Source: Mycolicibacterium litorale (GTDB lineage Bacteria; Actinomycetota; Actinomycetes; Mycobacteriales; Mycobacteriaceae). Taken from it: a stretch of DNA of 64,000 nt. Every line of letters starts with the position of its first letter. The first letter of the stretch is position 1. Both the position numbers and the translations under genes were made by a program. The notes beneath the pieces were generated by a model, which worked only from the letters and a program-made list of their open reading frames with translations, was not told where the DNA came from and made no database searches. Location: assembly GCF_014218295.1 (NCBI RefSeq), contig NZ_AP023287.1:4216001-4280000 (forward strand), written 5' to 3'. Below, one piece after another: positions 47,876 to 57,512 of the stretch.

Positions 47876-50448
47876 CCTCTCCGCGTCCACCGCTGTCGTT
47901 CGGCGCCCCGGTGACCGGGCCTATACCTACCGGCGCGCCCCGCTTTCCTGGAACTCGCATCGCCGGACCGGAACCGGCCCGGCAAGGGCAGCGGCTAGCA
48001 CCACAGTTCGCCGCTCTCCAAGAGGCTCTGCAGGCTGGGCGCGTCGACGTGGACGGTGACACCAGTGAAGCCGATCCCGAGCTTGTGGTGGTCTTCGACC
48101 TCGCCGCGCCCGTAGCCGAGTTCGCGCGAGCCGCAGCCCGTGTGCCCGGCCTGGAGTTCCTCCTCGAAGTTGATGGCGACGAGTTCGCAGCCGACGACGA
48201 CTTCCACGCCGTACGCGATGGCGAACCGAGCGACGATGCCGTGACCGACAGTCTCTATGTTGTGATGTCGAACAGCCAGGCCGTCGTTGAGCTCCTCACC
48301 CTCTTCGCGCGATGGCAGGAGAACCGCGATGCAGCAATGCCTTTCGGGTTAGCGCCCTTACGCGAGGTCTTTTCGCTGTTGCGCGAGGTGAGGCGCTGGG
48401 GACCCCAAGATCGGGTCCGCGAGACCGGTCTGCTGGAGCGCTGGCGCGAAGACGTCGCCGTCGTGGGACAGTCAGCCACCACGGCCCGCGTCGAAGTCGA
48501 GCTGTGGTTCCGCCGCGATGCCGCCCGCCGGGCGGTTGCCGAAACGACTGTACGGGAACTCATCACCGCAGCCGGCGGCCAAGTCATCACTCAATCGACA
48601 CTCACCGGCATCGGCTATCACGCCATTCTCGCTGATATCCCCTACAGTCAGGTCGAAGCGGTCCTTGATCGCGGGCCCGACGCGATCGCACTGTTGACCA
48701 CCGACACCATCATGTATGTGTCCCCGGCACGGCCGATGACCATTCCGTCAGCAGCGCCCTCCGACGAACCTGTTGAACCCGAAGTGTTTTCGGTGAAGCC
48801 CACCGACCGACGTCCACGGATCGCCCTGCTCGATGGCCTGCCGATGGCCGGTCACATCGCCCTCTCCGAACGACTGATCATCGACGATCCTGACCAGATC
48901 GCTGCGTCCTATACCGCATCACAGATGCAGCACGGCACCGCCATGGCGTCGCTGATTTGCCACGGCGACCTCAACGCTCCCGGCAGATCAACACAGCGCC
49001 GCGTGTACGTGCGGCCGATCATGCAGCCACACCCATTCAGTGGCCAAGGCGAGACCGTGCTGAGGGACCGGCTATTAGTCGACCTCATCCACGAAGCCTT
49101 TCGACGCCTGTTCGAGCGACACGGCCAACACGATCCTGCGGCTCCCAGCGTGAGAATCGTGAACTTGTCCATCGGCGACCCCATCCAGATGTTCGTGCGC
49201 CGCATCAGCCCCCTAGCGAAATTGTTGGACTGGCTCGCCCACACGTACAACGTGCTCATCCTGGTCAGCGCGGGCAACCATCCCATTGACGCCGACATCC
49301 CCGCAGCAGCGCTGCTCGATGTATCCGAACTACGGCGCGCGGTGGGCACCGCCATGTACGCGCAGGCGCGCCGTCGACGACTCCTCTCCCCCGCTGAGGC
49401 AGTGAACGTCATCTCCGTGGGAGCCCTGCATGCAGACGCCGCGACCACCCCAACCAGCGACACGGTGCTCGACACCGCCGACGCGGGAATGCCCGCGCTC
49501 TACAGTCCCGTGGGTTTCGGCCACCGCAACTCGGTAAAGCCGGAAATACTGCTGCCCGGCGGTCGAAGTCTGCACCAGCGTCCGCCTTCGGCCGAAGGAA
49601 CCACGACCTTGTATCCGGCGGAAACAACGATCACCGGCCCCGGTATGCGCGTCGCCGCACCCGGACACGGCGGCGCGCTCAACGGAACGGCCTATCTGCA
49701 CGGAACCAGCAACGCCACCGCCCTCGCGACGCGCACCGCCGACCACATCTTCGATGTGCTCGAAGCCATACAGTCCGCCGACGGCGAACCACCGTTCGCC
49801 ACCGCCGAATACCATCCTGTGCTTGCCAAGGCTTTGCTTGTTCACGCCGCATCCTGGGGCGCCATGCGCGAGGGGCTGACCCGCACAATAGACGGCGGCG
49901 CCGATCTCAACCGTCGTGACATCTCTCAGCTACTTGGCTACGGCGCCATCGACGCCGAACGGATCGTCACAGCCGCGACCAACAGAGTCCTCCTCCTCGG
50001 CGCCGGGTCCATCGCAGCCGACCAACGCCAGACATTTGCACTGCCTCTGCCGACCAGCCTGGCTGCGACGACCGACTGGCGACGGCTGACGATAACCCTG
50101 GCCTGGCTTTCCCCGGTCAACACAGCGACGCGCCGACATCGTATGGCCCGCTTATCTTTCGAGCCGCCGCGTCAGCCTCTGGGAGTCGAGCGCCTGGAAG
50201 CTGAAGCGCGCGTGTCCCGCAACGGTACGGTTCAACACGAGATTCTTGAAGGTCAGCGGGCCGTCGTGTTCACTGCCAGCGAGGCGCTGGAGATCAACGT
50301 CGACTGTCGCGTCGACGCAGGACGCCTGGCGGCACCAATTCGCTACGCACTGGCGGCGACACTTGAAGTTGCCCCAACCATCCGTGCTGATATCCACCAG
50401 GACGTTCGTCAACAACTGCAAACACGACTCCGCACCAGGACACGGTGA
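47872..50448 (+). CDS. ietS: subtilisin-like serine protease of an IetAS-type pair
   Basis: The 858-residue protein has an N-terminal region of about 310 residues without known domain, then an S8 peptidase domain with an intact triad: Asp 321 (RIALLDGLP), His 354 (MQHGTAMASL) and Ser 613 (HGTSNATALA), with the oxyanion Asn in LVSAGNHP. A C-terminal beta-rich region of about 190 residues follows (LAWLSPVNTATRRHRMARLSFEP). No signal peptide, so it acts in the cytoplasm. It overlaps the AAA gene by four bases. The predicted product fits IetS by partner, length and triad. Its substrate, and how the ATPase controls it, are open. Confidence 0.8.
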   Translation: MTSPRPPLSFGAPVTGPIPTGAPRFPGTRIAGPEPARQGQRLAPQFAALQEALQAGRVDVDGDTSEADPELVVVFDLAAPVAEFARAAARVPGLEFLLEVDGDEFAADDDFHAVRDGEPSDDAVTDSLYVVMSNSQAVVELLTLFARWQENRDAAMPFGLAPLREVFSLLREVRRWGPQDRVRETGLLERWREDVAVVGQSATTARVEVELWFRRDAARRAVAETTVRELITAAGGQVITQSTLTGIGYHAILADIPYSQVEAVLDRGPDAIALLTTDTIMYVSPARPMTIPSAAPSDEPVEPEVFSVKPTDRRPRIALLDGLPMAGHIALSERLIIDDPDQIAASYTASQMQHGTAMASLICHGDLNAPGRSTQRRVYVRPIMQPHPFSGQGETVLRDRLLVDLIHEAFRRLFERHGQHDPAAPSVRIVNLSIGDPIQMFVRRISPLAKLLDWLAHTYNVLILVSAGNHPIDADIPAAALLDVSELRRAVGTAMYAQARRRRLLSPAEAVNVISVGALHADAATTPTSDTVLDTADAGMPALYSPVGFGHRNSVKPEILLPGGRSLHQRPPSAEGTTTLYPAETTITGPGMRVAAPGHGGALNGTAYLHGTSNATALATRTADHIFDVLEAIQSADGEPPFATAEYHPVLAKALLVHAASWGAMREGLTRTIDGGADLNRRDISQLLGYGAIDAERIVTAATNRVLLLGAGSIAADQRQTFALPLPTSLAATTDWRRLTITLAWLSPVNTATRRHRMARLSFEPPRQPLGVERLEAEARVSRNGTVQHEILEGQRAVVFTASEALEINVDCRVDAGRLAAPIRYALAATLEVAPTIRADIHQDVRQQLQTRLRTRTR

Positions 50449-50701
50449 CACGCGTAGTCCCGTCGACACTCTGAGCCATCTCCGGACGCGAACAGCGACG
50501 TGCGCTACTGCCGCATCGGCGAGGTCTCAAGAGGAGCCGGTGTTGGTTATCGCCAAACGGCGGTGGTTGAGACGCGCAGACTAAGGGTCGCATCCACTCA
50601 TCTACGTAGGACGGCAGTAGTTAGTGACGAATGAATCTCGGTCGTATTGAGATGTGGCCTCATGCAGCCAGTGTCGGGGGTGGCGCTGTCATCCTGGTTC
50701 G

Positions 50702-51538
50702 GTGGCGCCTAGGACAGCGAAGAAGACCGACAGCCGGTTAGCGGCTCGGCTTGCCGCGCTCGCCTCACTAGGTGCTTCTGTCATCCACTTCGCCGTCGTT
50801 CCCGCCCACTGGCAGGAATGGATGCCTGCGGGCCTGTTTTTCGCTGCCATCGCGCTGTTCCAACTGTTGTGGGCGCGGCTAGTACTCACCCGTACCACCA
50901 CCCCGGTGCTGGCTCTTGGCATCATGGTCAACCTTGCCGTTATTGCGCTTTGGTCCGTGTCGAGAACCGCGGGAGCGCCGCTCGGGCCCCACGCCGGTCA
51001 AGCCGAACTGATCCAAGCCGCGGACCTATGCGCGTTGCTGCTTCAGATCTATGTCGTCATGGGCGCTGGCTGGGTCTGGCACCGCGGCCTTCAAGGAGAA
51101 CCGGTGCCCGCCTTCGGCAGTGCCATGGTGCTCCTGGGCGCGATTGGGATCGTCACGTTGGCGTCCACAGTGGGCGCTGCCTCTGGTCTACGGCACGGCC
51201 ACCACGCCCCAGCCGGCGCTGAAGCAGGGGCTCATCACCACGGACCTGGTGCAGAGCAGACTGACGACCATCACAGCCATCCTGAACCATCCCCTGCAGC
51301 GCCCGCTGGGGAGCCCGCCTCCGATAATCACGGAACCAGTGCAGAACACGTCGACGACCATCACAATCACGATCCGGAACCGACGTCTTCCCCGCCTGCC
51401 GTGCGCCCAGTCGAAGCTCCTGCGCCCGGCGCTGGCTCTGGCGGCGCGCCTGAGCAGGCTACGCCCGTGCCCATCAGCGAGCCGCTTCCAGCAGGGACGC
51501 CGCTAGACGACCACCAAGACCACGACCATGTGCATTGA
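50702..51538 (+). CDS. membrane protein with His-rich metal-binding tail
   Basis: The 278-residue product (GTG 50702; an in-frame start at 50654 adds 16 residues) has four to five membrane segments in the first 160 residues (LASLGASVIHFAVVP, AGLFFAAIALFQLLWA, TPVLALGIMVNLAVIALW). A tail of about 115 residues is rich in His, Asp and Pro, with repeated DDHHxHxPEP-like units (residues about 190-235) and a final DDHQDHDHVH. His clusters of this kind bind Cu, Zn or Ni. It adjoins the copper-resistance genes and may buffer or shuttle metal at the membrane. No known family was recognised. Confidence 0.65.
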   Translation: MAPRTAKKTDSRLAARLAALASLGASVIHFAVVPAHWQEWMPAGLFFAAIALFQLLWARLVLTRTTTPVLALGIMVNLAVIALWSVSRTAGAPLGPHAGQAELIQAADLCALLLQIYVVMGAGWVWHRGLQGEPVPAFGSAMVLLGAIGIVTLASTVGAASGLRHGHHAPAGAEAGAHHHGPGAEQTDDHHSHPEPSPAAPAGEPASDNHGTSAEHVDDHHNHDPEPTSSPPAVRPVEAPAPGAGSGGAPEQATPVPISEPLPAGTPLDDHQDHDHVH

Positions 51539-51572
51539 CCTACGCATGCGTGGCCAATCCACGGCCTGACGG

Positions 51573-52079
51573 CTAGTTTCCGCCCGTCAGGTCTGCCCGC
51601 CCGATGGCGTCGCCCGGATGACGCACGATGTCGAGGGCCGACATTCCGATGCCGTAGGTGGATAACCATCGCCTCGGCCGGACCGCGATGAAGCACAGCT
51701 CAGCACTCTGAGAGACGATGCGCTCCTCGGCGGCGAGAATGCGACGGAGGAACCAGTCCGCATGGAATGCCCCTCGCGCGTCGGCGTTTTCGTGGTTCAG
51801 TATTTCGGCCGACCCCGCAAACTGGACAGCTGCCGGCGGCATCATGGGGAGAAAGCGGTGCGGCACGGGAATGACGAAGGCTACCTGTGGTCGTCGTCGA
51901 ATGTTTTTAACCTTGACGTTCGTAGTACGGGTCGTGATGTACAACGTCAGGTTTGTGCCTTCACCGGCCGCTGCGTACGTGACGGCCGTCGCGTGGGGGT
52001 TGCCGCTGCTATCGAGCGTCGACAGGGTGCCGAACGACCGTCGTCGAATCGAATTTTCGACAGTGGCGAGGTCGGTCAC
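51573..52079 (-). CDS. pyridoxamine 5'-phosphate oxidase-like (FMN/F420 split-barrel) protein
   Basis: The 168-residue protein has the split-barrel pattern: SFGTLSTLDSSGNPHATAV, LTLYITTRTTNVKVKNIRRRPQVAFVIPV, and a C-terminal ELCFIAVRPRRWLSTYGIG. Mycobacteria use related proteins with F420 or FMN. It is convergent with the His-rich membrane protein gene and 214 bp away from the CPH-type ATPase gene. Role in metal resistance is not evident. Confidence 0.75.
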   Translation of the reverse strand: MTDLATVENSIRRRSFGTLSTLDSSGNPHATAVTYAAAGEGTNLTLYITTRTTNVKVKNIRRRPQVAFVIPVPHRFLPMMPPAAVQFAGSAEILNHENADARGAFHADWFLRRILAAEERIVSQSAELCFIAVRPRRWLSTYGIGMSALDIVRHPGDAIGRADLTGGN

Positions 52080-52293
52080 TGGTGCTCCTTCCTCCGCTTC
52101 CCCGGCTCCGATTGGGTGGCTTGTCGCTCAGCTACACGCCGTCTACGGCGCATCCGAAGGTACCGGCGGTCGACGGATAATTGAGAATTCGACCGGCGAC
52201 TGCATTTGCTTTCTTCGTGCGAAGCCCCACATGGTTGGGAGCGGCGATTCGAATTCACATGGTCGCCGGCTGCTCCACATGGTGGGCCGTCCC

Positions 52294-54426
52294 CTAACGG
52301 TTGAGAACGGCGCGGGTGCTCGCCTCGGGCGTCAAATCGAGGCGGCGCAGAAGTTGCGCGTTGAGCGCGACGACGATCGTTGACAGTGACATGAAGATGG
52401 CGCCGACCGACATGGGCAGCACGATGCCGATGGGCGCCAGCACACCAGCAGCCAGGGGCACAGAGATGAGGTTGTACCCGGCGCCCCACCAGAGATTCTG
52501 TTTCATCTTGCGGTAGCTGGCGCGAGACAGCTCGATGACCGACAGCACCGAGCGGGGGTCGGAACTGGCCAGGATGACACCGGCGGAAGCGATGGCGACG
52601 TCAGTGCCGGCACCGATGGCGATGCCGACATCGGCCTGCGCCAAGGCGGGGGCATCGTTGACTCCATCGCCGACCATGGCAACCTTCTTGCCCTCGTCTT
52701 GCAGGGCAGCAACTTTCGACACCTTGTCTTCGGGGCGCACCCCCGCGAACACCCGGTCGATGCCCAGCTGGTGGCCGACACTATTGGCGACGGCTTCGGC
52801 GTCGCCGGTGATCATGACGACTTGCACGCCAAGCTTGTGAAGCGCATCGACGGCTTCGCGGGATTCGGGGCGGATCTCGTCGGCCAAGCGCAGGCCGCCG
52901 AGCACCTCTCCGTCGCGGATGACGTGCAGAATGATGGCGCCTTCGCCGCGCCACGCGGTGGCCGCGGGGACCTCCTGGGCGCCGACTTCTTCGAGAAGTC
53001 GGGGGCCGCCCACTCGGATTTCGTGCCCGTCGACCGTCGCAGTCACACCGACGGCAGGAGAGGACGAGAAGCCGCTGGCGCGCGGCACCGTTAATCCCCT
53101 ATCCTCGGCGGCTTTCACGATGGCCCGCGCCAGGGGGTGTTCACTGTCGGTCTCGGCGGCGGCGGCGAGCGCGAGCACGGTGTCGCCGTCGTCGTCTCCG
53201 GTCGCCTCGACGGCGGTGACGGTGGGTTCGCCTTTCGTCAGGGTGCCGGTCTTGTCGAACAGCACGGCGTCGACAGTGCGCATACCTTCCAGGGCCAGCC
53301 GATCTTTGATCAAGACGCCGCCTCTGGCGGCGCGTTCGGTGGCGATGGACACGACCAGTGGTATCGCCAGGCCCAGCGCATGAGGGCAGGCGATGACCAG
53401 CACGGTGATCGCTCGTACCACCGAGGCATCGGGATTGCCGACGATTGTCCATGCCGCCGCGGTGATCGCGGCGGTGATCAGGGCGAACCAGAACAGCCAG
53501 CCGGCGGCCTTGTCAGCAAGGCGCTGGGCACGCGAGGACGAATTCTGGGCTTCGGTGACTAGGCGTTGGATGCCTGCTAGGGCGGTGTCGTCGCCGGTGG
53601 CGGTGATCTCGACCCGAAGCCCGGAATCGGTGGCGACGGTGCCGGCTGTGACGGGATCCCCGACGCCGCGGGTAACGGGCCGGGATTCGCCGGTCACCAT
53701 GGACTCGTCCATGTCGGCGCGTCCGTCGACGATCTTGCCGTCGGCAGGGATGCTGCCGCCCGGTCGGACTACAACGACATCGCCGACGTGCAGGTCGGTC
53801 GGCGAGACGGTGACGGTGCGGTCGCCGTCGATCTTCTCGGCTTCGTCGGGAAGTAGTGCGGCCAGTGAGTCCAGCGCTGAGGTGGTCTGGGCCAGCGAGC
53901 GCATTTCTACCCAGTGGCCGAGCAGCATGATGACGATGAGAAGGGCGAGTTCCCACCAGAATTCCAGCTCGTGGTGGAGCAGGCCCAAGCTCGCGCCCCA
54001 GGACGCGAAAAAGGCGACGGTGATCGCCAGTCCGATCAGGAGCATCATTCCTGGTTTGCGGGAACGGATCTCGTTCAGCGCACCGGTGAGGAAGGGGCGG
54101 CCACCGACGACGTACATCACTGTCCCGAGCAGGGGCGCGATCCAGCGTGCGCCGGGGAAGTCGGGGACGTCGTAACCGAGCAGCATCGCGAACATGGTCG
54201 AGAACGCGACGACCGGTATGGCGATGATCAGGTTGATCCAGAAGAGCTTGCGGAATTGGGCCACGTGGTCACCGCCGTGGCCGCTATGGCCCGTGTGGCC
54301 GGTGTGATTGTCATGGCCGTGGTGTTCGCCGTGTGGGTGGGTGTCAGGGTGTGCGCTGGGGAATTGGTGGTGGGCGTGCCCGCCAGGGTGGGATGTTGCT
54401 ACGCCGTGGTCATCGCGGTTTGTCAT
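52294..54426 (-). CDS. copB: P1B-type copper ATPase, CPH class (CopB-like)
   Basis: The 710-residue P-type ATPase starts with a His-rich metal-binding N-terminus (residues 8-55, many HxxH and HGH clusters) in place of HMA domains. Membrane helices follow. The ion motif is IACPHALGL (CPH), the phosphorylation site FDKTGTLTKG, the HP motif SEHPLARA, and the hinge [16 protein letters not shown]-type pumps (CopB, P1B-3) move Cu(II) or Ag(I) outward. It follows csoR at 56 bp on the same strand. Length and all catalytic motifs are complete. Confidence 0.87.
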   Translation of the reverse strand: MTNRDDHGVATSHPGGHAHHQFPSAHPDTHPHGEHHGHDNHTGHTGHSGHGGDHVAQFRKLFWINLIIAIPVVAFSTMFAMLLGYDVPDFPGARWIAPLLGTVMYVVGGRPFLTGALNEIRSRKPGMMLLIGLAITVAFFASWGASLGLLHHELEFWWELALLIVIMLLGHWVEMRSLAQTTSALDSLAALLPDEAEKIDGDRTVTVSPTDLHVGDVVVVRPGGSIPADGKIVDGRADMDESMVTGESRPVTRGVGDPVTAGTVATDSGLRVEITATGDDTALAGIQRLVTEAQNSSSRAQRLADKAAGWLFWFALITAAITAAAWTIVGNPDASVVRAITVLVIACPHALGLAIPLVVSIATERAARGGVLIKDRLALEGMRTVDAVLFDKTGTLTKGEPTVTAVEATGDDDGDTVLALAAAAETDSEHPLARAIVKAAEDRGLTVPRASGFSSSPAVGVTATVDGHEIRVGGPRLLEEVGAQEVPAATAWRGEGAIILHVIRDGEVLGGLRLADEIRPESREAVDALHKLGVQVVMITGDAEAVANSVGHQLGIDRVFAGVRPEDKVSKVAALQDEGKKVAMVGDGVNDAPALAQADVGIAIGAGTDVAIASAGVILASSDPRSVLSVIELSRASYRKMKQNLWWGAGYNLISVPLAAGVLAPIGIVLPMSVGAIFMSLSTIVVALNAQLLRRLDLTPEASTRAVLNR

Positions 54427-54481
54427 GTTCTTTCCTTAGGGGACTTCGCGTTTCAGTCGACGCGCATTGATGATGTGGGTG

Positions 54482-54811
54482 TTAGGAACGCACCAAGCGG
54501 GCGATGGCTTCAGAGGCTTCTGTGAGTTTGGCGTCAGCGGCCGGTCCGCCGGTGGCGGCGGCGTCACGGACGCAGTGGCGAAGATGGTCGTCAAGCAGTG
54601 CCAGCGCGACGCCTTGGAGGGCTTTGGTGAGCGCGTCTGTTTGGGTCAGGATGTCGATGCAGTACCGCTCCTCTTCGATCATTCTGCTGATGCCGCGGGC
54701 TTGGCCTTCGATGCGCTTCAACCGCTTGAGGTATTTGTCTTTATCGGTGATGTAGCCGTGGTGGGTGGTGCCTGTTGAGGGGCAGTGCCTGGTGTTGTCG
54801 GCGTGGGTCAT
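54482..54811 (-). CDS. csoR: CsoR-family copper-sensing repressor
   Basis: The 109-residue protein has the CsoR/RcnR fold: YLKRLKRIEGQARGISRMIEEERYC, IDILTQTDALTKALQGVALALLDDHLRHC. The Cu(I) ligand set Cys-His-Cys is present (Cys in RYC, His and Cys in DHLRHC), with Tyr and Glu of the outer shell. It represses copper genes and releases DNA on Cu(I) binding. Operator-like palindromes of the ATACCCC type lie before copZ and before a small ORF at 59752. The in-frame extension upstream to 54973 is not coding by appearance. The ATG at 54811 starts MTHADNTRH. Confidence 0.87.
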   Translation of the reverse strand: MTHADNTRHCPSTGTTHHGYITDKDKYLKRLKRIEGQARGISRMIEEERYCIDILTQTDALTKALQGVALALLDDHLRHCVRDAAATGGPAADAKLTEASEAIARLVRS

Positions 54812-54881
54812 GACGCTTTCCTTGTGCGTGGTGGTGACTAACTTCGGGTGCCCGGCGAGGAGTGCGCGACGAGGGTCGCGG

Positions 54882-55160
54882 TCATGCGACGGCGGCATAC
54901 TTGTCGGGGTCGCGGTCGAAGCGTGGTCCGCATCCCTTGCAGCAGAACCAGTAACGCCGACCGCGATAGTCACGGAATAGTCCCGCCGCTTCGGCGACCG
55001 TCTTGTTCACCGGCGTGCCGGGCATCACGGGGCAGGTGGTCTCGTTCTGCGATCCGAGGTCAAGCAGGTTCCTCGCCGTAGGGTCGATGGGTGAGGTATC
55101 GATTTTGTCGGCTGCGCCGCTGCAGCAGCAGGCTGACGTGCGGTTCTGATTCTCGGACAT
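54882..55160 (-). CDS. YHS-domain metal-binding protein
   Basis: The 92-residue protein has an N-terminal CCC cluster and a YHS-like domain: ETTCPVMPGTPVNKTVAEAAGLFRDYRGRRYWFCCKGCGPRF. YHS domains bind copper or silver through Cys, and such proteins occur with copper ATPases. It sits between csoR and copA on the same strand, 27 bp after copA ends. It may act as a small cytoplasmic metal-binding partner. Confidence 0.82.
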   Translation of the reverse strand: MSENQNRTSACCCSGAADKIDTSPIDPTARNLLDLGSQNETTCPVMPGTPVNKTVAEAAGLFRDYRGRRYWFCCKGCGPRFDRDPDKYAAVA

Positions 55161-55186
55161 TGGTTCTCCTCACAGGTGGCGGTGAT

Positions 55187-57472
55187 TTAACTGGTGGTGT
55201 CGGCGGAAGTGGTTTTGAAGCGGCGCAGGCGCAGGCTGTTGCCCACCACGAAGACGCTGGAGAATGCCATTGCGGCTCCGGCCAGCATCGGATTGAGCAT
55301 GCCCAGTGCTGCGACGGGGATCGCTGCGACGTTGTAGGCGAACGCCCAGAACAGGTTGGTTTTGATCGTCGACAGTGTTTCGCGGGACAGCCTGATCGCG
55401 TCAACGGCGCTGCGCAGATCACCGCGCACCAGGGTGATGTCGGAGGCCTCGATGGCGACGTCGGTGCCGGTGCCCATCGCCAGACCGAGGTCGGCTTGGG
55501 CGAGGGCGGGCGCGTCGTTGACTCCGTCGCCGACCATGGCGACCGTCTTGCCTTCGGCTTGGAGGCGTGCGATGACGTCAACCTTGCCTTCGGGCATGAC
55601 TTCGGCGATGACGTCGTCGATGCCGACTTCGGCGGCGATCTGTCGAGCGACGGCTTCGTTGTCGCCGGTGAGCAACACGGGGGTCAGCCCAATGTCACGC
55701 ATCTGCGAGATTGCCTGTGCGCTTGCCGATTTCACGGTGTCAGCGATGACGAGTACACCGCGCGCCTGCCCGTCCCACCCGACCGCTACCACGGTCTTTC
55801 CCTGGGCTTGCGCTCGGGCCTTGGCGTGGGACAGATCCGGGCTGAGGTGTTGCGCCCAGTCGGCCAGCAGTGATTCGCGCCCAACGACGACGGCGTGTCC
55901 ATCCACGATGCCGTGGACGCCTTTACCTTCGACATTCGCGAAGTCCTCCGGAACGGGCAAGGCGTGGAGTTCCTCGGCCGCCGCGGCGGCGACGGCTTGG
56001 GCGATGGGGTGCTCGGAGGCGTTCTCCAGGGCGCCGGCCAGTCGAAGCAGCTCCGCGCGTTCGGTTTCCGGCTCTGTAATGACATCGACCAGCGTCATTT
56101 TGCCGGTGGTGACGGTTCCGGTCTTGTCCAGCACCACGGTGTCGACCTTGCGGGTGGATTCGAGCACCTCGGGACCTTTGATCAGCACGCCGATTTGTGC
56201 GCCGCGACCGGTGCCCACCAGCAGGGCGGTGGGCGTGGCCAGCCCGAGGGCGCAGGGGCAGGCGATGACGAGGACCGCGACCGCTGCGGTGAACGCGGCG
56301 GCGACGGAGAATCCCGCGCCCAGCCAGGCGCCGAGGGTGATCACTGCGATAGCGATGACGATCGGTACGAAGACGCCGGAGATGCGATCGGCCAGGCGTT
56401 GCACTTCGGCCTTGCCGGTCTGGGCGCGTTCGACCAGCTGGGCCATCTGCGCGAGCTGGGTGTCCGAGCCGACGCGAGTGGCCTGCACCACTAGCCGGCC
56501 GCCGGCGTTGACGGTGGCACCGACCACGGTGTCGCCGGCAGCGACTTCCACGGGTACCGCTTCGCCGGTCAGCATCGAGGCGTCGACAGCCGAGGAACCG
56601 GACACCACCACGCCGTCGGTGGCGATCTTCTCCCCCGGACGGACTATGAACTCGTCGCCAACCACGAGTTCTTCGATGGCGATCTTGGTTTCCGTCCCGC
56701 CGCGCAGGACGGATACGTCTTTGGCGCCTAGGTCGAGTAGGGCTCGTAGTGCCGCTCCGGCCTGCCGTTTGGACCGCTTCTCGAAGTAGCGTCCGGCCAG
56801 GATGAACGTGGTTACGCCGGCGGCGACTTCGAGGTAGATGTTGGCGGCGCCATGCGACGGCGCCAGGGTGAACGCGAAGGGATGCTTCATACCCGGCGTG
56901 CCGGCGCTGCCCAGAAACAGCGCATACAGCGACCACAGGAACGCCGACACGGTGCCCAGTGAAATGAGCGTATCCATGGTCGCGGTGCCGTGTCGCAGGT
57001 TGGCCCAGGCGGCCCGATGGAATGGCCATGCTGCCCACACGACGACGGGGGCAGCCAGCGTGAGCGACGCCCACTGCCAGTACGTGAACTGCAGCGCCGG
57101 GATCATCGCCATCGCGACGACCGGCACCGTCAGGACGGCCGAGGCCCTCAGGCGGTGCCGCAGCGACGCCAGTTCGGGGTCGGCGGTGTCCACGGCGTGC
57201 GGGGTGTCACCGGATGCGTCGGAGGGCATCGGCGTGCGCGGTGTCGGGAGCGCGGCGGTGTAGCCCGTCTTCTCCACCTCGGCGATCAGCAGCGCCGGAT
57301 CGTATCCGTCAGGCACCGTGACGGTGGCCTTTTCCGTCGCGTAATTGACTGTCGCGGCCACGCCGTCGAGCTTGTTGAGCTTGCGCTCGATGCGGTTGGC
57401 GCAGGAGGCGCAGGTCATTCCCCCGATGCGGAGTTCCACACTCGGGCCAGACACCGGTGTCGAGGTCGTCAT
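55187..57472 (-). CDS. copA: P1B-type copper-exporting ATPase (CopA)
   Basis: The 761-residue pump has one N-terminal HMA domain ([16 protein letters not shown], CxxC near residue 19). Eight membrane segments follow, then the ion motif [10 protein letters not shown] (CPC), [18 protein letters not shown] and [16 protein letters not shown]. It exports Cu(I), with the CopZ-type chaperone delivering the ion. The ATG at 57472 ([10 protein letters not shown]) was chosen: the frame stays open upstream to 57760 but overlaps the next gene. Gene order copZ, the HxH secreted protein gene, copA, YHS, csoR, copB reads along the minus strand. Confidence 0.88.
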   Translation of the reverse strand: MTTSTPVSGPSVELRIGGMTCASCANRIERKLNKLDGVAATVNYATEKATVTVPDGYDPALLIAEVEKTGYTAALPTPRTPMPSDASGDTPHAVDTADPELASLRHRLRASAVLTVPVVAMAMIPALQFTYWQWASLTLAAPVVVWAAWPFHRAAWANLRHGTATMDTLISLGTVSAFLWSLYALFLGSAGTPGMKHPFAFTLAPSHGAANIYLEVAAGVTTFILAGRYFEKRSKRQAGAALRALLDLGAKDVSVLRGGTETKIAIEELVVGDEFIVRPGEKIATDGVVVSGSSAVDASMLTGEAVPVEVAAGDTVVGATVNAGGRLVVQATRVGSDTQLAQMAQLVERAQTGKAEVQRLADRISGVFVPIVIAIAVITLGAWLGAGFSVAAAFTAAVAVLVIACPCALGLATPTALLVGTGRGAQIGVLIKGPEVLESTRKVDTVVLDKTGTVTTGKMTLVDVITEPETERAELLRLAGALENASEHPIAQAVAAAAAEELHALPVPEDFANVEGKGVHGIVDGHAVVVGRESLLADWAQHLSPDLSHAKARAQAQGKTVVAVGWDGQARGVLVIADTVKSASAQAISQMRDIGLTPVLLTGDNEAVARQIAAEVGIDDVIAEVMPEGKVDVIARLQAEGKTVAMVGDGVNDAPALAQADLGLAMGTGTDVAIEASDITLVRGDLRSAVDAIRLSRETLSTIKTNLFWAFAYNVAAIPVAALGMLNPMLAGAAMAFSSVFVVGNSLRLRRFKTTSADTTS

Positions 57473-57512
57473 GAAGCCACTGCCTTTCAGTTTCTGATTC
57501 GGACGGGATAGC

